Translations under genes and position numbers: made by a program | Notes under the pieces: model-generated | Seen by the model: the letters and a program-made list of their open reading frames with translations, nothing else | Databases searched by the model: none | What the model was told of the DNA's origin: nothing | Shown: positions 24,144 to 32,125 of the stretch, in pieces | Numbering within the stretch: position 1 is the first letter of the stretch | How the letters are laid out: each line of letters begins with the position of its first letter | Source: Promicromonospora citrea | GTDB taxonomy: Bacteria; Actinomycetota; Actinomycetes; Actinomycetales; Cellulomonadaceae | Length of the DNA: 52,622 nucleotides | Reading direction: 5' to 3' | NCBI RefSeq assembly: GCF_013004695.1 | Contig: NZ_JABEMG010000014.1 | Coordinates: 1 to 52,622, forward strand

Positions 24144-25403
24144 ATGCGCGCTGTGCCACTGGATCCGTTCGACCTGGAGTCCTACGGCGGCCACCTGACG
24201 GTGTCCGCCGCCGACGCCCGGGCCGCCGCCGAGCTGCTCGACGGCGTCATCACCCGTACCCCCGTCACCGAGAGCCGGGCGCTGGCGGCCGTCGCGGGGA
24301 CGAAGGTGCTGCTCAAGTGCGAGAACCTGCAGCGCGCGGGCTCGTTCAAGGTGCGCGGCGCCTACGTGCGGCTCGCCCGGCTGACGCCCGCGGAGCGCGA
24401 GCGCGGCGTGGTCGCCGCCTCCGCCGGCAACCACGCCCAGGGCGTCGCGGTCGCCGCGGGCATGCTCGGCATCGACACCGTCGTCTACATGCCCGTCGAC
24501 GCGGCCCTGCCCAAGGTCGCCGCCACACGCGGCTACGGGGCCGAGGTGCGCCTCGTGGGCGCGTCCGTCGACGAGGCGCTCGCCGCGGCGCGCGTCGAGG
24601 CGGCGCGGTCCGGCCGGGTGCTCATCCATCCCTTCGACCACGTCGACGTCGTCGCGGGGCAGGGCACCGTCGCCCTGGAGATCCTCGACCAGGTGCCGGA
24701 CGTCGCGACCGTCGTGGTGCCGCTGGGCGGCGGCGGTCTCGTGGCGGGCATCGCCGCGGTGCTGGCCGAGGCCGCGCCGCACGTCAAGGTGGTCGGTGTG
24801 CAGGCGGACTCGGCCGCGGCCTATCCGGGCTCGCTGCAGGCGGGCAAGCCGGTCGCAGGGGACCTGGGCGCGACCATGGCGGACGGCATCGCGGTCGGCC
24901 TGCCGGGCGACGTGCCCTTCGGGATCGTGCAGAAGCAGGGTGTCGAGGTCCGCACCGTCACGGAGGACCAGCTCTCCCGGGCGCTGCTGGGCGTGCTGGA
25001 GCGTTCGAAGCTCCTGGTCGAGCCCGCCGGCGCCGCCGCCGTCGCGGCGATCATGGCGGCGGGCGAGGGAGCGTTCGAGGGGCCGGTCGTGGCCGTGCTG
25101 TCGGGTGGCAACATCGACCCGCTGGTGCTGCTGCGCGTGGTCCAGCACGGCCTGGTCGCAGCCGGGCGCTACCTCAAGCTGCAGGTGCGGCTGACCGACC
25201 GGCCGGGTGCCCTCGCCGGGCTGGTGGAGACGATCGCGGCAGCCGGCGCGAACATCGTCGCCGTCGACCACACGCGCACGGACGTGTCGCTCTCCGTCTC
25301 GGAGGTGTGGGTCAACCTGCAGCTCGAGACCAAGGGCGAGGAGCACAGGACCGCCGTCGTCGAGCGGCTGGTGTCCGAGGGTTACGAGGTCGCCGCCGTG
25401 TGA
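24144..25403 (+). CDS. ilvA: threonine ammonia-lyase with C-terminal ACT domain
   Basis: 419 aa. PLP-dependent deamination of threonine (and serine) to 2-oxobutyrate. The cofactor lysine is K69 in AGSFKVRGA; ASAGNHAQGVA and PLGGGGLVAGIA are the substrate- and phosphate-binding loops. After residue about 330 an ACT domain (YLKLQVRLTDRPGALAGLVETIAAAGANIVAVDHTRTD) ends the protein. The single ACT domain and this length match the biodegradative/TdcB-like form more than the long biosynthetic IlvA, so the isoleucine role is uncertain. A GTG at codon 4 is an alternative start. Confidence 0.92.
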   Translation: MRAVPLDPFDLESYGGHLTVSAADARAAAELLDGVITRTPVTESRALAAVAGTKVLLKCENLQRAGSFKVRGAYVRLARLTPAERERGVVAASAGNHAQGVAVAAGMLGIDTVVYMPVDAALPKVAATRGYGAEVRLVGASVDEALAAARVEAARSGRVLIHPFDHVDVVAGQGTVALEILDQVPDVATVVVPLGGGGLVAGIAAVLAEAAPHVKVVGVQADSAAAYPGSLQAGKPVAGDLGATMADGIAVGLPGDVPFGIVQKQGVEVRTVTEDQLSRALLGVLERSKLLVEPAGAAAVAAIMAAGEGAFEGPVVAVLSGGNIDPLVLLRVVQHGLVAAGRYLKLQVRLTDRPGALAGLVETIAAAGANIVAVDHTRTDVSLSVSEVWVNLQLETKGEEHRTAVVERLVSEGYEVAAV

Positions 25404-25417
25404 GCACCGGCGAGGGG

Positions 25418-25444
25418 TGTCGTGCCGGCGCCCGCCCGTTCGTC
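25418..25444 (+). promoter_or_regulatory. candidate ECF42-type promoter
   Basis: TGTCGT and CGTC are separated by 17 bases, about 70 bases before the YCII gene. Published ECF42 targets use a TGTCGA-like -35, so this could be the self-controlled promoter of the operon. Assigned by eye and not proved. Confidence 0.4.
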
Positions 25445-25515
25445 GTGAGGACGACGCGGCACCACGGCCGCGTCACGACGTCACCGGGGCACGTCCCCGC
25501 CGAAGGGAGCACACC

Positions 25516-25944
25516 ATGCGTTACCTCATGCTCGTCCTGTCCACCCCCGACGCGCCCGCCGAACCGGAGGGCGTGCCCGCGATCGAGGACTGGGTGCGGG
25601 ACACCTACGGCTCCGGCCGCGGCGTCCTGGGTGAGCGGCTGCGGCCGCCTGTCGACGCCGTCGGCGTGCAGGTCCGCGCGGGCGAGGTCGTGGTCACCGA
25701 CGGCCCGTTCTCCGAGACCAAGGAGGTCGTCGCCGGGTTCGACGTGATCGAGGCCCCCGACCTCGACGAGGCGATCACGATCGCGGCGGCGCACCCGATG
25801 GCGTACGCGGGGGCGATCGAGCTGCGTCCGTTCTGGCCTCTGGGCCTCGGGGACGGTTCGCCCGAGGACGGCCCCGGCGCCGCGGACGAGGGCGCGGCCG
25901 GCGCGGCAGGTCAGGGCGCCGTCGGCGGTCCTGCGGGCGCGTGA
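25516..25944 (+). CDS. YCII/DGPF-domain protein, partner of ECF42 sigma factor
   Basis: 142 aa, cytoplasmic. A ferredoxin-like YCII domain with MRYLMLVLSTPD at the start and VVTDGPFSETKEVVAGFDVIEAPDLDEAITIAAAHP, the DGPF signature. The last 30 residues are an Ala/Gly/Asp-rich tail. The start ATG follows GAAGGGAG. Its stop overlaps the sigma-factor start (GTGA), so the two are translated together. DGPF proteins are the typical partners and regulon members of ECF42 sigma factors; their biochemical function is unknown. Confidence 0.93.
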   Translation: MRYLMLVLSTPDAPAEPEGVPAIEDWVRDTYGSGRGVLGERLRPPVDAVGVQVRAGEVVVTDGPFSETKEVVAGFDVIEAPDLDEAITIAAAHPMAYAGAIELRPFWPLGLGDGSPEDGPGAADEGAAGAAGQGAVGGPAGA

Positions 25945-27260
25945 CCGACGTCGGGCAGGCCGTCGCGGAGGCGTTCCGTGACGAGTGGGGCCGGGTCCTC
26001 GCGGCGGTCGCCCGCAGCACGGGAGACCTCGACCTCGCCGAGGACTGCGCCCAGGAGGCGTTCGCCGTCGCGCTGCGCACGTGGCAGCGCGACGGCGTCC
26101 CCGAGCGTCCTGGCGCCTGGCTCACGACGACGGCGCGGCGCCGCGCGCTGGACCGGCTCCGGCGGCGCGCGGTCGAGACCGAGAAGGTGACGACGGCGGC
26201 GCGCCTGGCCGAGCCGCTCACGACCGCCTCCGCCGACCCGGTGCTCGAGGCGGTCGGCGCCGCCGACGACGCGGCGGGCTGGGCCGGCGCGGCCGACGAC
26301 CCCGACGGAGACCTGCTGCGGCTGATCTTCACGTGCTGCCACCCGGCGCTGCCGCTCGAGGGCCGTGTCGCGCTGACCCTGCGCTCGCTCACCGGCATGA
26401 CGACGGCGCAGGTCGCGCGTGCCTTCCTCGTTCCGGAGACGACGATGGCCCAGCGCCTGACGCGTGCCAAGCGCAAGATCCGCGCCGCCGGCATCGCCGT
26501 CCGTGTGCCGCCGCCGGACCTGCTGCACGAGCGCGTCTCCGCGGTCCTCGCGGTCCTGTACGTGCTGTTCACCGAGGGGTACGACGCCTGGGCCGAGCCC
26601 GACGGCACGCCGGACCGGCGGGCGCTGGCCGGCGACGCGGTGCGCGTCGCGCGGCTCGTCGCCCGCCTGCTGCCCGACGAGCCCGAGGCGCGTGGGCTCC
26701 TCGCGCTGCTGCTGCTCCAGCACGCACGGCGCGACGCCCGGCTCGGCCGCCCTGCCGGCGACGTGCCGCGCACGATCGAGGAGCAGGACCGGAGCCTGTG
26801 GCGGCACGACGAGATCTCCGAGGGCCTCACGGTGCTCGACGACGCCCTCGCGCGCCGTCGCCCCGGCCCGTACCAGGTGCAGGCCGCGATCGCGGCGCTC
26901 CACGCGCGGGCCCCGTCGCCCGAGGCGACCGACTGGGCGGAGATCGAGGCCCTCTACGACGTGCTGCTCGGCATGACGCGCTCGCCGGTCGTCGCCCTCA
27001 ACCGCGCGGTCGCCGTCGGCATGGCGCGGGGCCCCGAGGCAGGCCTGCGCGTGCTCGACGACGTCGCAGCGGCCCCCGAGCTCGCGGCCTACCACCTGCT
27101 GCCCGCGGCGCGGGCGGACCTGCTGCGCCGGGCCGGGCGGACGGCGGAGGCCGTGGCGGAGTACCGGCGCGCGCTCGACCAGGTCGACCGCGAAGGGGAC
27201 CGGCGCCTGCTCCGGTCCCGCCTGGCGGCGCTGCAGGAGGGCGAAGCACGCGAGGTCTGA
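25941..27260 (+). CDS. ECF42-group RNA polymerase sigma factor
   Basis: 439 aa. Sigma region 2 lies at about residues 10-75 (RVLAAVARSTGDLDLAEDCAQEAFAVALRTW); region 4 lies at about 115-170 (LPLEGRVALTLRSLTGMTTAQVARAFLVPETTMAQRLTRAKRKI). A C-terminal helical/TPR-like extension of about 250 residues (FTEGYDAW, EARGLLALLLLQHARRDAR, GPYQVQAAIAALHA, NRAVAVGMARGPEAGL) marks the ECF42 group, in which it is needed for activity. No anti-sigma factor is linked, as is normal for ECF42. It starts with GTG overlapping the YCII stop. Confidence 0.94.
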   Translation: MTDVGQAVAEAFRDEWGRVLAAVARSTGDLDLAEDCAQEAFAVALRTWQRDGVPERPGAWLTTTARRRALDRLRRRAVETEKVTTAARLAEPLTTASADPVLEAVGAADDAAGWAGAADDPDGDLLRLIFTCCHPALPLEGRVALTLRSLTGMTTAQVARAFLVPETTMAQRLTRAKRKIRAAGIAVRVPPPDLLHERVSAVLAVLYVLFTEGYDAWAEPDGTPDRRALAGDAVRVARLVARLLPDEPEARGLLALLLLQHARRDARLGRPAGDVPRTIEEQDRSLWRHDEISEGLTVLDDALARRRPGPYQVQAAIAALHARAPSPEATDWAEIEALYDVLLGMTRSPVVALNRAVAVGMARGPEAGLRVLDDVAAAPELAAYHLLPAARADLLRRAGRTAEAVAEYRRALDQVDREGDRRLLRSRLAALQEGEAREV

Positions 27261-27278
27261 CGCCGGGTGCCACGACGA

Positions 27279-27320
27279 CGACGGACCTGCCGGGCACAGG
27301 CGTGCCGGACAGGTCCGTCG
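27279..27320. terminator. bidirectional terminator, ECF42/greA
   Basis: CGACGGACCTGCCGGGCAC pairs with 27302-27320 at 17 of 19 positions around a 4-base loop, between two convergent genes. Confidence 0.8.
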
Positions 27321-27339
27321 GGGTGTCTTGGTCCGGGGC

Positions 27340-27822
27340 TCAGCCCGCGAAGGGCTTGGCCGCCGTGATCTCCACGGAGATCTCGCGCCCGTTCGGCGCG
27401 GTGTAGCTCGTCGTGTCGCCGACGGACTTGCCGTCGATCGCGGCACCGAGCGGCGACGTCGGCGAGTAGACGTCGAGGTCGGTGGACCCGGCCATCTCGC
27501 GCGAGCCGAACAGGAACGTCATCTCGTCGCCCGCGACCAGCGCCGTCACGACCATGCCCGGCTCCACCTTGCCGTCGTCCGCCGGGGTGCCGACCTGCAC
27601 GTGCCGGAGCTTCTCCGTGAGCTCCAGGATGCGTGCCTCGTTCTTGGCCTGCTCCTCGCGCGCGGCGTGGTAGCCGCCGTTCTCCTTGAGATCGCCCTCG
27701 TCGCGGGCAGCGGCGATGCGCTCGGTGATCTCCGCCCGGTACGGGCCGGAGAGATGCTCCAGCTCCGCCTTGAGCTTGTCGTGCGCCTCCTGGGTGAGCC
27801 AGGTGACAGAGGCTTCGGCCAC
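27340..27822 (-). CDS. greA: transcription elongation factor GreA
   Basis: 160 aa. Rescues backtracked RNA polymerase by stimulating transcript cleavage. The N-terminal coiled coil runs over residues 8-75 with the acidic tip RDEGDLKENGGYHAAREEQ. The C-terminal domain of FKBP-like fold contains VVTALVAGDEMTFLFGSRE and SPLGAAIDGKSVGD. The start is GTG with an excellent AAGGAGAG site. It is the first of a block conserved with M. tuberculosis (Rv1080c). The AT-richer stretch near 27935-27965 probably holds its promoter. Confidence 0.97.
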   Translation of the reverse strand: MAEASVTWLTQEAHDKLKAELEHLSGPYRAEITERIAAARDEGDLKENGGYHAAREEQAKNEARILELTEKLRHVQVGTPADDGKVEPGMVVTALVAGDEMTFLFGSREMAGSTDLDVYSPTSPLGAAIDGKSVGDTTSYTAPNGREISVEITAAKPFAG

Positions 27823-27985
27823 GGGGGCTCTCCTTTCGTCGTTGCTCGGGTCGAGCGACAGTCCACGGCAGCGCGCAGGTCCCGGCCGACGGGCGGAACG
27901 GGCACGCGCGTCAGCCGGTCAACACAGCGTGTGAAACGACAAGAATACCAATTTCCGGGAAACCTTTGCCGACGCCCCCGACCTT

Positions 27986-28000
27986 TCCGCTCTCAGCGGA
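27986..28000 (-). terminator. small hairpin after the DUF4307 gene
   Basis: TCCGCT-ctc-AGCGGA, a perfect 6-bp stem, lies just beyond the DUF4307 stop. A second perfect palindrome, GCGGCCCGGGCCGC (28008-28021), lies between it and the stop. Confidence 0.45.
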
Positions 28001-28026
28001 CGGTGGGGCGGCCCGGGCCGCGGGCG

Positions 28027-28554
28027 TCAGGCCACCCGGCAGTGGTCGACCACGCCGGTCGTCGCGAGCTCGGTCGTCGCGACGGTCGCCGTGTGCCGGG
28101 TGGTCCGCTCCTCCTGCGGGCCGACCTCCACGTCGAGCGCCCCGACCTCGGCGAAGCTCCTGTTCAGCGCGGTGATCGTGCACACGGCCCCCGTGCCGGG
28201 CGGCATGCTCACGTCGAACGTCACCTCGACCTCCTCGGGGCTGGTCACGGAGAAGCCCACGTCGGTGAACGACACCGGGTCGCGCTGCGTGTCGACGATC
28301 GTGAACCACGCGGCGACGGCGACGGCGGCCGCCAGCGCGACCCACACGGTGATGCGCGCGCCGACGGTCAGCCGGGGCCGCGGGCCGATGCCGTCGCTCT
28401 CGTCCCAGGGGTCCTCGTCCTGGTCAGGGCGGGGGCCGGGGGTGCGGCCGGAGCCGGCCGCCGTGCGCGCCGGGGTGCGGGACCGGCCGTAGCGGTCCGC
28501 GAGGTCGGGCGCGGGGGAGCCGGTCGGGGTGTCGGTCTCGGGGTCGGTCATCAC
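28027..28554 (-). CDS. DUF4307 membrane protein
   Basis: 175 aa, actinobacterial family of unknown function. A disordered, Pro/Asp-rich cytoplasmic N-terminus (about 60 residues) precedes one membrane helix (ARITVWVALAAAVAVAAWFTIV). The extracytoplasmic domain of about 85 residues (FTDVGFSVTSPEEVEVTFDVSMPPGTGAVCTITALNRSFAEVG) resembles an immunoglobulin-like beta fold with two cysteines. It is divergent from mca, exactly as Rv1081c is from Rv1082, which suggests a link with mycothiol metabolism or the envelope, though none is proved. Confidence 0.9.
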   Translation of the reverse strand: MMTDPETDTPTGSPAPDLADRYGRSRTPARTAAGSGRTPGPRPDQDEDPWDESDGIGPRPRLTVGARITVWVALAAAVAVAAWFTIVDTQRDPVSFTDVGFSVTSPEEVEVTFDVSMPPGTGAVCTITALNRSFAEVGALDVEVGPQEERTTRHTATVATTELATTGVVDHCRVA

Positions 28555-28609
28555 GGCTCGCTCGGGTCAGGGGGCTCGGGGTGTCGGTGGTTCGTAGCAA
28601 GATTGTCCG

Positions 28610-28626
28610 TGGACCATCATGGTCCA
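28610..28626. promoter_or_regulatory. palindrome in the DUF4307/mca divergent region
   Basis: TGGACCAT-c-ATGGTCCA is a perfect 17-base dyad about 55-70 bases from each start codon. It is a candidate operator for a dimeric regulator; which one is unknown. Confidence 0.45.
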
Positions 28627-28693
28627 TGGGTCGAGTGTCCCAGAGCGAGTGGCCCAGCACGCATCCCGCAGACGCATCTCACAGGAGGACCCC

Positions 28694-29614
28694 GTGTCCG
28701 TACCCGAGCGCGAGCCGCTCCGACTCATGGCGGTGCACGCGCACCCGGACGACGAGTCGAGCAAGGGCGCCGCCACGACCGCCCGCTACGCCGCGGAGGG
28801 GGTGGAGGTCCTCGTCGTGACGTGCACGGGCGGTGAGCGTGGCGACATCCTGAACAGCTCGTTCGTGGTGCCGGACGGCCACGAGTTCGAGACGATCGAG
28901 GGCCGCCGTGCGGTGCGTGAGCTCGAGATGGCGCGCGCCGCCGAGGCGCTCGGCGTCCGGCACCGGTGGCTCGGCTTCGTGGACTCCGGCCTGCCGGAGG
29001 GCGACCCGCTGCCGCCGCTGCCCGAGGGCAGCTTCGGCCTCGTGCCGCTCGAGGAGGCCGCTGCGCCGCTGGTCCAGGCCGTGCGCGAGTTCCGGCCCCA
29101 CGTCATCACGACGTACGACCCGTCGGGCGGGTACCCGCACCCGGACCACATCAAGTGCCACGAGGTGTCGTTCGAGGCGTTCCACGCGGCCGGCGACCCC
29201 GAGCGCTACCCGGGGACGGGCGCGCCCTGGCAGCCGCTCAAGCTGTACTACAACCACGGGTTCTCGATGCGGCGCATCCGCGCCGTGCACGAGGCGATGG
29301 AGGGCGCAGGGCTCGAGTCGCCGTTCGGGGACTGGGTCGCGTCCCGCGACGCCCGCGAGATCCCCGAGCGCGAGCTCACGACGCTCGTGCCGGTCGCGGA
29401 CTACTTCGCGCAGCGCGACGCCGCCCTCGCGGCCCACGCCTCGCAGATCGACCCCCACGGGTTCTTCTTCGCCGTGCCGCGCGACCTCGAGGCCGACGTC
29501 TGGCCCTGGGACGAGTACGAGCTCGCCGAGTCGCGCGTGCCGCTGCCCGAGCGCGCGCCGGGCACCTACGAGGAGGACCTGTTCGAGGGCGTCCGGTCGG
29601 AGGTGCCCGCATGA
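28694..29614 (+). CDS. mca: mycothiol S-conjugate amidase Mca
   Basis: 306 aa, zinc-dependent PIG-L/LmbE-family amidase. It cleaves mycothiol conjugates of electrophiles and drugs so that the mercapturic acid can be exported. The zinc site is in MAVHAHPDDES (H17, D20) and in GGYPHPDHIKCHE. TGGERGDILNSSF and LYYNHGFSMRRIRAVHEAM are typical of Mca rather than MshB. The start is GTG, chosen for the perfect AGGAGGA site; the frame is open further upstream. Its stop overlaps the next gene (ATGA). It indicates that the host makes mycothiol. Confidence 0.95.
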   Translation: MSVPEREPLRLMAVHAHPDDESSKGAATTARYAAEGVEVLVVTCTGGERGDILNSSFVVPDGHEFETIEGRRAVRELEMARAAEALGVRHRWLGFVDSGLPEGDPLPPLPEGSFGLVPLEEAAAPLVQAVREFRPHVITTYDPSGGYPHPDHIKCHEVSFEAFHAAGDPERYPGTGAPWQPLKLYYNHGFSMRRIRAVHEAMEGAGLESPFGDWVASRDAREIPERELTTLVPVADYFAQRDAALAAHASQIDPHGFFFAVPRDLEADVWPWDEYELAESRVPLPERAPGTYEEDLFEGVRSEVPA

Positions 29615-30081
29615 GCCGCCTCGCCGCCGCCGCGCTGTCGTTCGCGACGGAGCCGTCGCCCGCGCCCACCGAGATCGAGCTGCGCCCCGGCCTCGAGGAG
29701 TGGCAGGTCTCGCCGGGCCTCGTGGGCTTCCTCGTGACGTTCGCCCTGGCCGTCGCCTGCGTGCTCCTGTTCCTCAACATGAGCAGGCACCTGCGGCAGG
29801 CGCGCCACAACGCGGAGCGGGCCGGTCTGCCCGTGCCGAAGCAGGAGGTCATCGGCGTCCGTCGGGACGGGACGGTCGGGTCGGTGCCTGCCGTCGGGGC
29901 CGAGGGTCCGGCCCGGACCCAGCGTCCGGACCGTGACGAGGACGGCTCCGCCGGGCCGGAGCCCGAGCCGTCGGCCTCCCCGTCCGGCGGCGACACCACC
30001 GGCGGCAGCCCGTCGGGCGGTTCGTCCGGCGGCTCCGACGGAGGCTCGTCCGACACCGGCGGCGGCGGTGGCGGTGACTGA
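29611..30081 (+). CDS. small single-pass membrane protein (Rv1083-like position)
   Basis: 156 aa. After a short N-terminal segment there is one membrane helix (LVGFLVTFALAVACVLLFLNMSRHL), a basic stretch (RQARHNAERAGLPVPKQEVIG) and a disordered Gly/Ser/Asp-rich tail. It is coupled to mca by ATGA and overlaps the nitrilase gene by 8 bases. The same position after mca is held by the membrane protein Rv1083 in M. tuberculosis. Function unknown. Confidence 0.88.
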   Translation: MSRLAAAALSFATEPSPAPTEIELRPGLEEWQVSPGLVGFLVTFALAVACVLLFLNMSRHLRQARHNAERAGLPVPKQEVIGVRRDGTVGSVPAVGAEGPARTQRPDRDEDGSAGPEPEPSASPSGGDTTGGSPSGGSSGGSDGGSSDTGGGGGGD

Positions 30082-30904
30082 CGGCCCCGCGCCGGTCCGC
30101 GTCACGGTCGCGCAGGTCGTCGTCGCGCAGGACCGTGAGGTCAACCGGCGCACCGCGCGCGACGCGCTCGACGAGGCGTCGCGCGCGAGGGCCGACCTGC
30201 TGGTGCTCCCCGAGTACGCGTCGGGATACGACCCGCGCGGCGTCGGGCCCGCGCACGCGGAGCCGCTCGACGGCCCGTACGTGACGCTCCTGCGCGAGAG
30301 CGCGGGCAGCACGGGGATCGCCGTGATCGCGGGCGTCACGCTCCCGGGCTCCGCCGCGGCCGGGCCTCCCGCCCGCGCCGTCAACGCCCTCGTCGCGGTC
30401 GACGCGGCGGGCGAGCTCGCCGGCGTCTACCGCAAGGTGCACCTCTACGACGCGTTCGGCTACCGGGAGTCGGACCACCTCGAGCCCGGCCCGCCCGACG
30501 CCGAGCCCGTCACGCTCCGGGTCGGTGACCTCACCTTCGGCGTGCTGACCTGCTACGACCTGCGCTTCCCCGAGGCGTCCCGGCGGGTGGTCGACGCCGG
30601 TGCCGACGTGCTCGTCTACCCGGCGGCGTGGGTCGCCGGGCCGCTCAAGGCGGACCACTGGCGCACCCTGCTGCTGGCCCGGGCCATCGAGAACACGGCC
30701 GCGGTGGTCGGTGTGGGCATGACCGGGCCGGGCGTCACGGGCCGGTCGCTCGTCGCCGGGCCCGACGGCGTCGTCGCGCTCGAGCTCGGCGAGGAGGAGA
30801 CGTACCGCACGGCGGACCTCGACCCCGCGCGGGTCGCGGAGGTGCGCCGTGCCAACCCGTCGCTCGCCAACCGCCGCTACGCCGTGACCCCGGCGCGGGG
30901 CTGA
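30074..30904 (+). CDS. carbon-nitrogen hydrolase (nitrilase superfamily)
   Basis: 276 aa, cytoplasmic. The catalytic triad is readable as E47 (VLPEYASGY), K121 (GVYRKVHLYD) and C160 (LTCYDLRFPE). The pattern fits the amidase branch (omega-amidase/Nit family) that repairs or degrades small amides such as deaminated glutathione or 2-oxoglutaramate, but the substrate is not certain. The GTG start lies inside the end of the preceding gene, so it is co-translated with the mca block. Its location beside Mca makes a thiol-conjugate amide an attractive, untested substrate. Confidence 0.9.
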   Translation: MTDGPAPVRVTVAQVVVAQDREVNRRTARDALDEASRARADLLVLPEYASGYDPRGVGPAHAEPLDGPYVTLLRESAGSTGIAVIAGVTLPGSAAAGPPARAVNALVAVDAAGELAGVYRKVHLYDAFGYRESDHLEPGPPDAEPVTLRVGDLTFGVLTCYDLRFPEASRRVVDAGADVLVYPAAWVAGPLKADHWRTLLLARAIENTAAVVGVGMTGPGVTGRSLVAGPDGVVALELGEEETYRTADLDPARVAEVRRANPSLANRRYAVTPARG

Positions 30905-31001
30905 GCCGACCGGTGCGCACCTTCGGGCAGGGGCGAAGGTCGTGGGCACGTGCGTGGCGACCGGCCAGGATGGCTCCGTCCGGAGACGGAGGGGGCAGGT
31001 C

Positions 31002-32093
31002 ATGGTCACGGCTCGCCGGCGCACCTCGGGCGTGCGCGCACTGGCGTCAGGGGCACTCGCTCTCGGGTTGGCGGGAGCTGCCCTGACACCGGCCGCGGCG
31101 GCGGAGCGCGACGCGGAGGCCGCGCGTCCCGGCGGCCCCGTCCCCGTGGTCTACGACTCCGACCTGGACTTCGACGACGCCGCCACGCTGCTGTACCTCT
31201 GCCAGGCGGACAAGCGCGGGCTCATCGACCTGCGCGCCGTGACCGTCGTGAACAACGGGGTGGGCACGCCCGGGCGCTCGCTCACGCACGCCCGCACGAT
31301 CCTGGCCCACTGCGGGCTGCCGCACGTGCCGGTCGCGGACGGCTCCGAGCAGTGGGTCAACGAGCCGCCGCCCGAGGCCCGGGTGCTGTTCGAGCAGGTG
31401 CTGAGCAGCGCCCTCGGTGACGGCGACGTGCCCGACCGGCCCGGCCAGGTGCCGGCCGCCCGCCTCATCGCGGACACGGTCCGTGCGTCGCACCGGCCGG
31501 TGACCCTGCTGGCCACGGGCCCGCTGAGCAACGTGGCGGCCGCGCTCGACCGGATGAGCCCCCGCACCGTCGACCGGCGCCTGGGCCGGGTGGTCGTCAT
31601 GGGCGGGGCGTTCGACGTCGGCGTCAACCTGTTCGGCTCGACCACCGAGGGGTTCGACAACACCCAGGAGGTCAACATGTGGATCGACCCGGGCGCCGCC
31701 GACCGGGTCCTCGCGCGCGTGCCGGGTGCGCGCGTGCACGTCGTCTCGCTCGACGCCACGAACCACGCCCCGATCACGCCCGCCTACGTCGAGCGGCTCG
31801 GGGCGCGGGCCACCACGTACGAGGCGCGCACGGTGCACGCCATCGTGACGCAGCCAGGCCTGCCCGAGCTCATCGATCTCGGGATCATGTACTGGTGGGA
31901 CACGCTGGCCGCGGTCTCGCTCGTCACCGGCGAGGGCGTGGGGTACCGGGTGCGTCCGGTCGACGTCGTCCTGGACGGACCGTCCGCGGGCCGCACCGTG
32001 GCGGCGCCCGGCGGCACGCCGCAGCACGCGAGCACCACCGCCGACGGGGCGCTCTTCGAGGACCTGTTCCTCGCCGGTCTGAACGGCGGCTGA
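31002..32093 (+). CDS. secreted nucleoside hydrolase (IUNH family)
   Basis: 363 aa. The N-terminus (RRRTSGVRALASGALALGLAGAALTPAAAAERD) is a Sec signal peptide, unusual because most IUNH enzymes are cytoplasmic. The Ca-binding aspartate motif is DSDLDFDDAATLLYL, keeping the DxDxxxDD pattern of the usual DTDPGIDDA. LLATGPLSNVAAAL and VVVMGGAFDV follow. It would cleave ribonucleosides outside the cell, releasing base and ribose for uptake. The ATG was chosen because GGAGGGGGC precedes it and the signal peptide begins there. It is probably an independent unit. Confidence 0.9.
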   Translation: MVTARRRTSGVRALASGALALGLAGAALTPAAAAERDAEAARPGGPVPVVYDSDLDFDDAATLLYLCQADKRGLIDLRAVTVVNNGVGTPGRSLTHARTILAHCGLPHVPVADGSEQWVNEPPPEARVLFEQVLSSALGDGDVPDRPGQVPAARLIADTVRASHRPVTLLATGPLSNVAAALDRMSPRTVDRRLGRVVVMGGAFDVGVNLFGSTTEGFDNTQEVNMWIDPGAADRVLARVPGARVHVVSLDATNHAPITPAYVERLGARATTYEARTVHAIVTQPGLPELIDLGIMYWWDTLAAVSLVTGEGVGYRVRPVDVVLDGPSAGRTVAAPGGTPQHASTTADGALFEDLFLAGLNGG

Positions 32094-32125
32094 GCGGCAC
32101 CGGGACCGCTCAACCCGGCCCGTTC
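32081..32125. terminator. compact bidirectional terminator
   Basis: TGAGCGG (32091) pairs with CCGCTCA (32106) around an 8-base loop. An outer GAACGG/CCGTTC pair extends the structure into both gene ends. It lies between two convergent genes only 30 bases apart. Confidence 0.6.

Noticed and set aside
27986-28021. Attachment site or insertion boundary
   Set aside because: The two palindromes fit a terminator for the DUF4307 gene and no integrase or flanking duplication is present.
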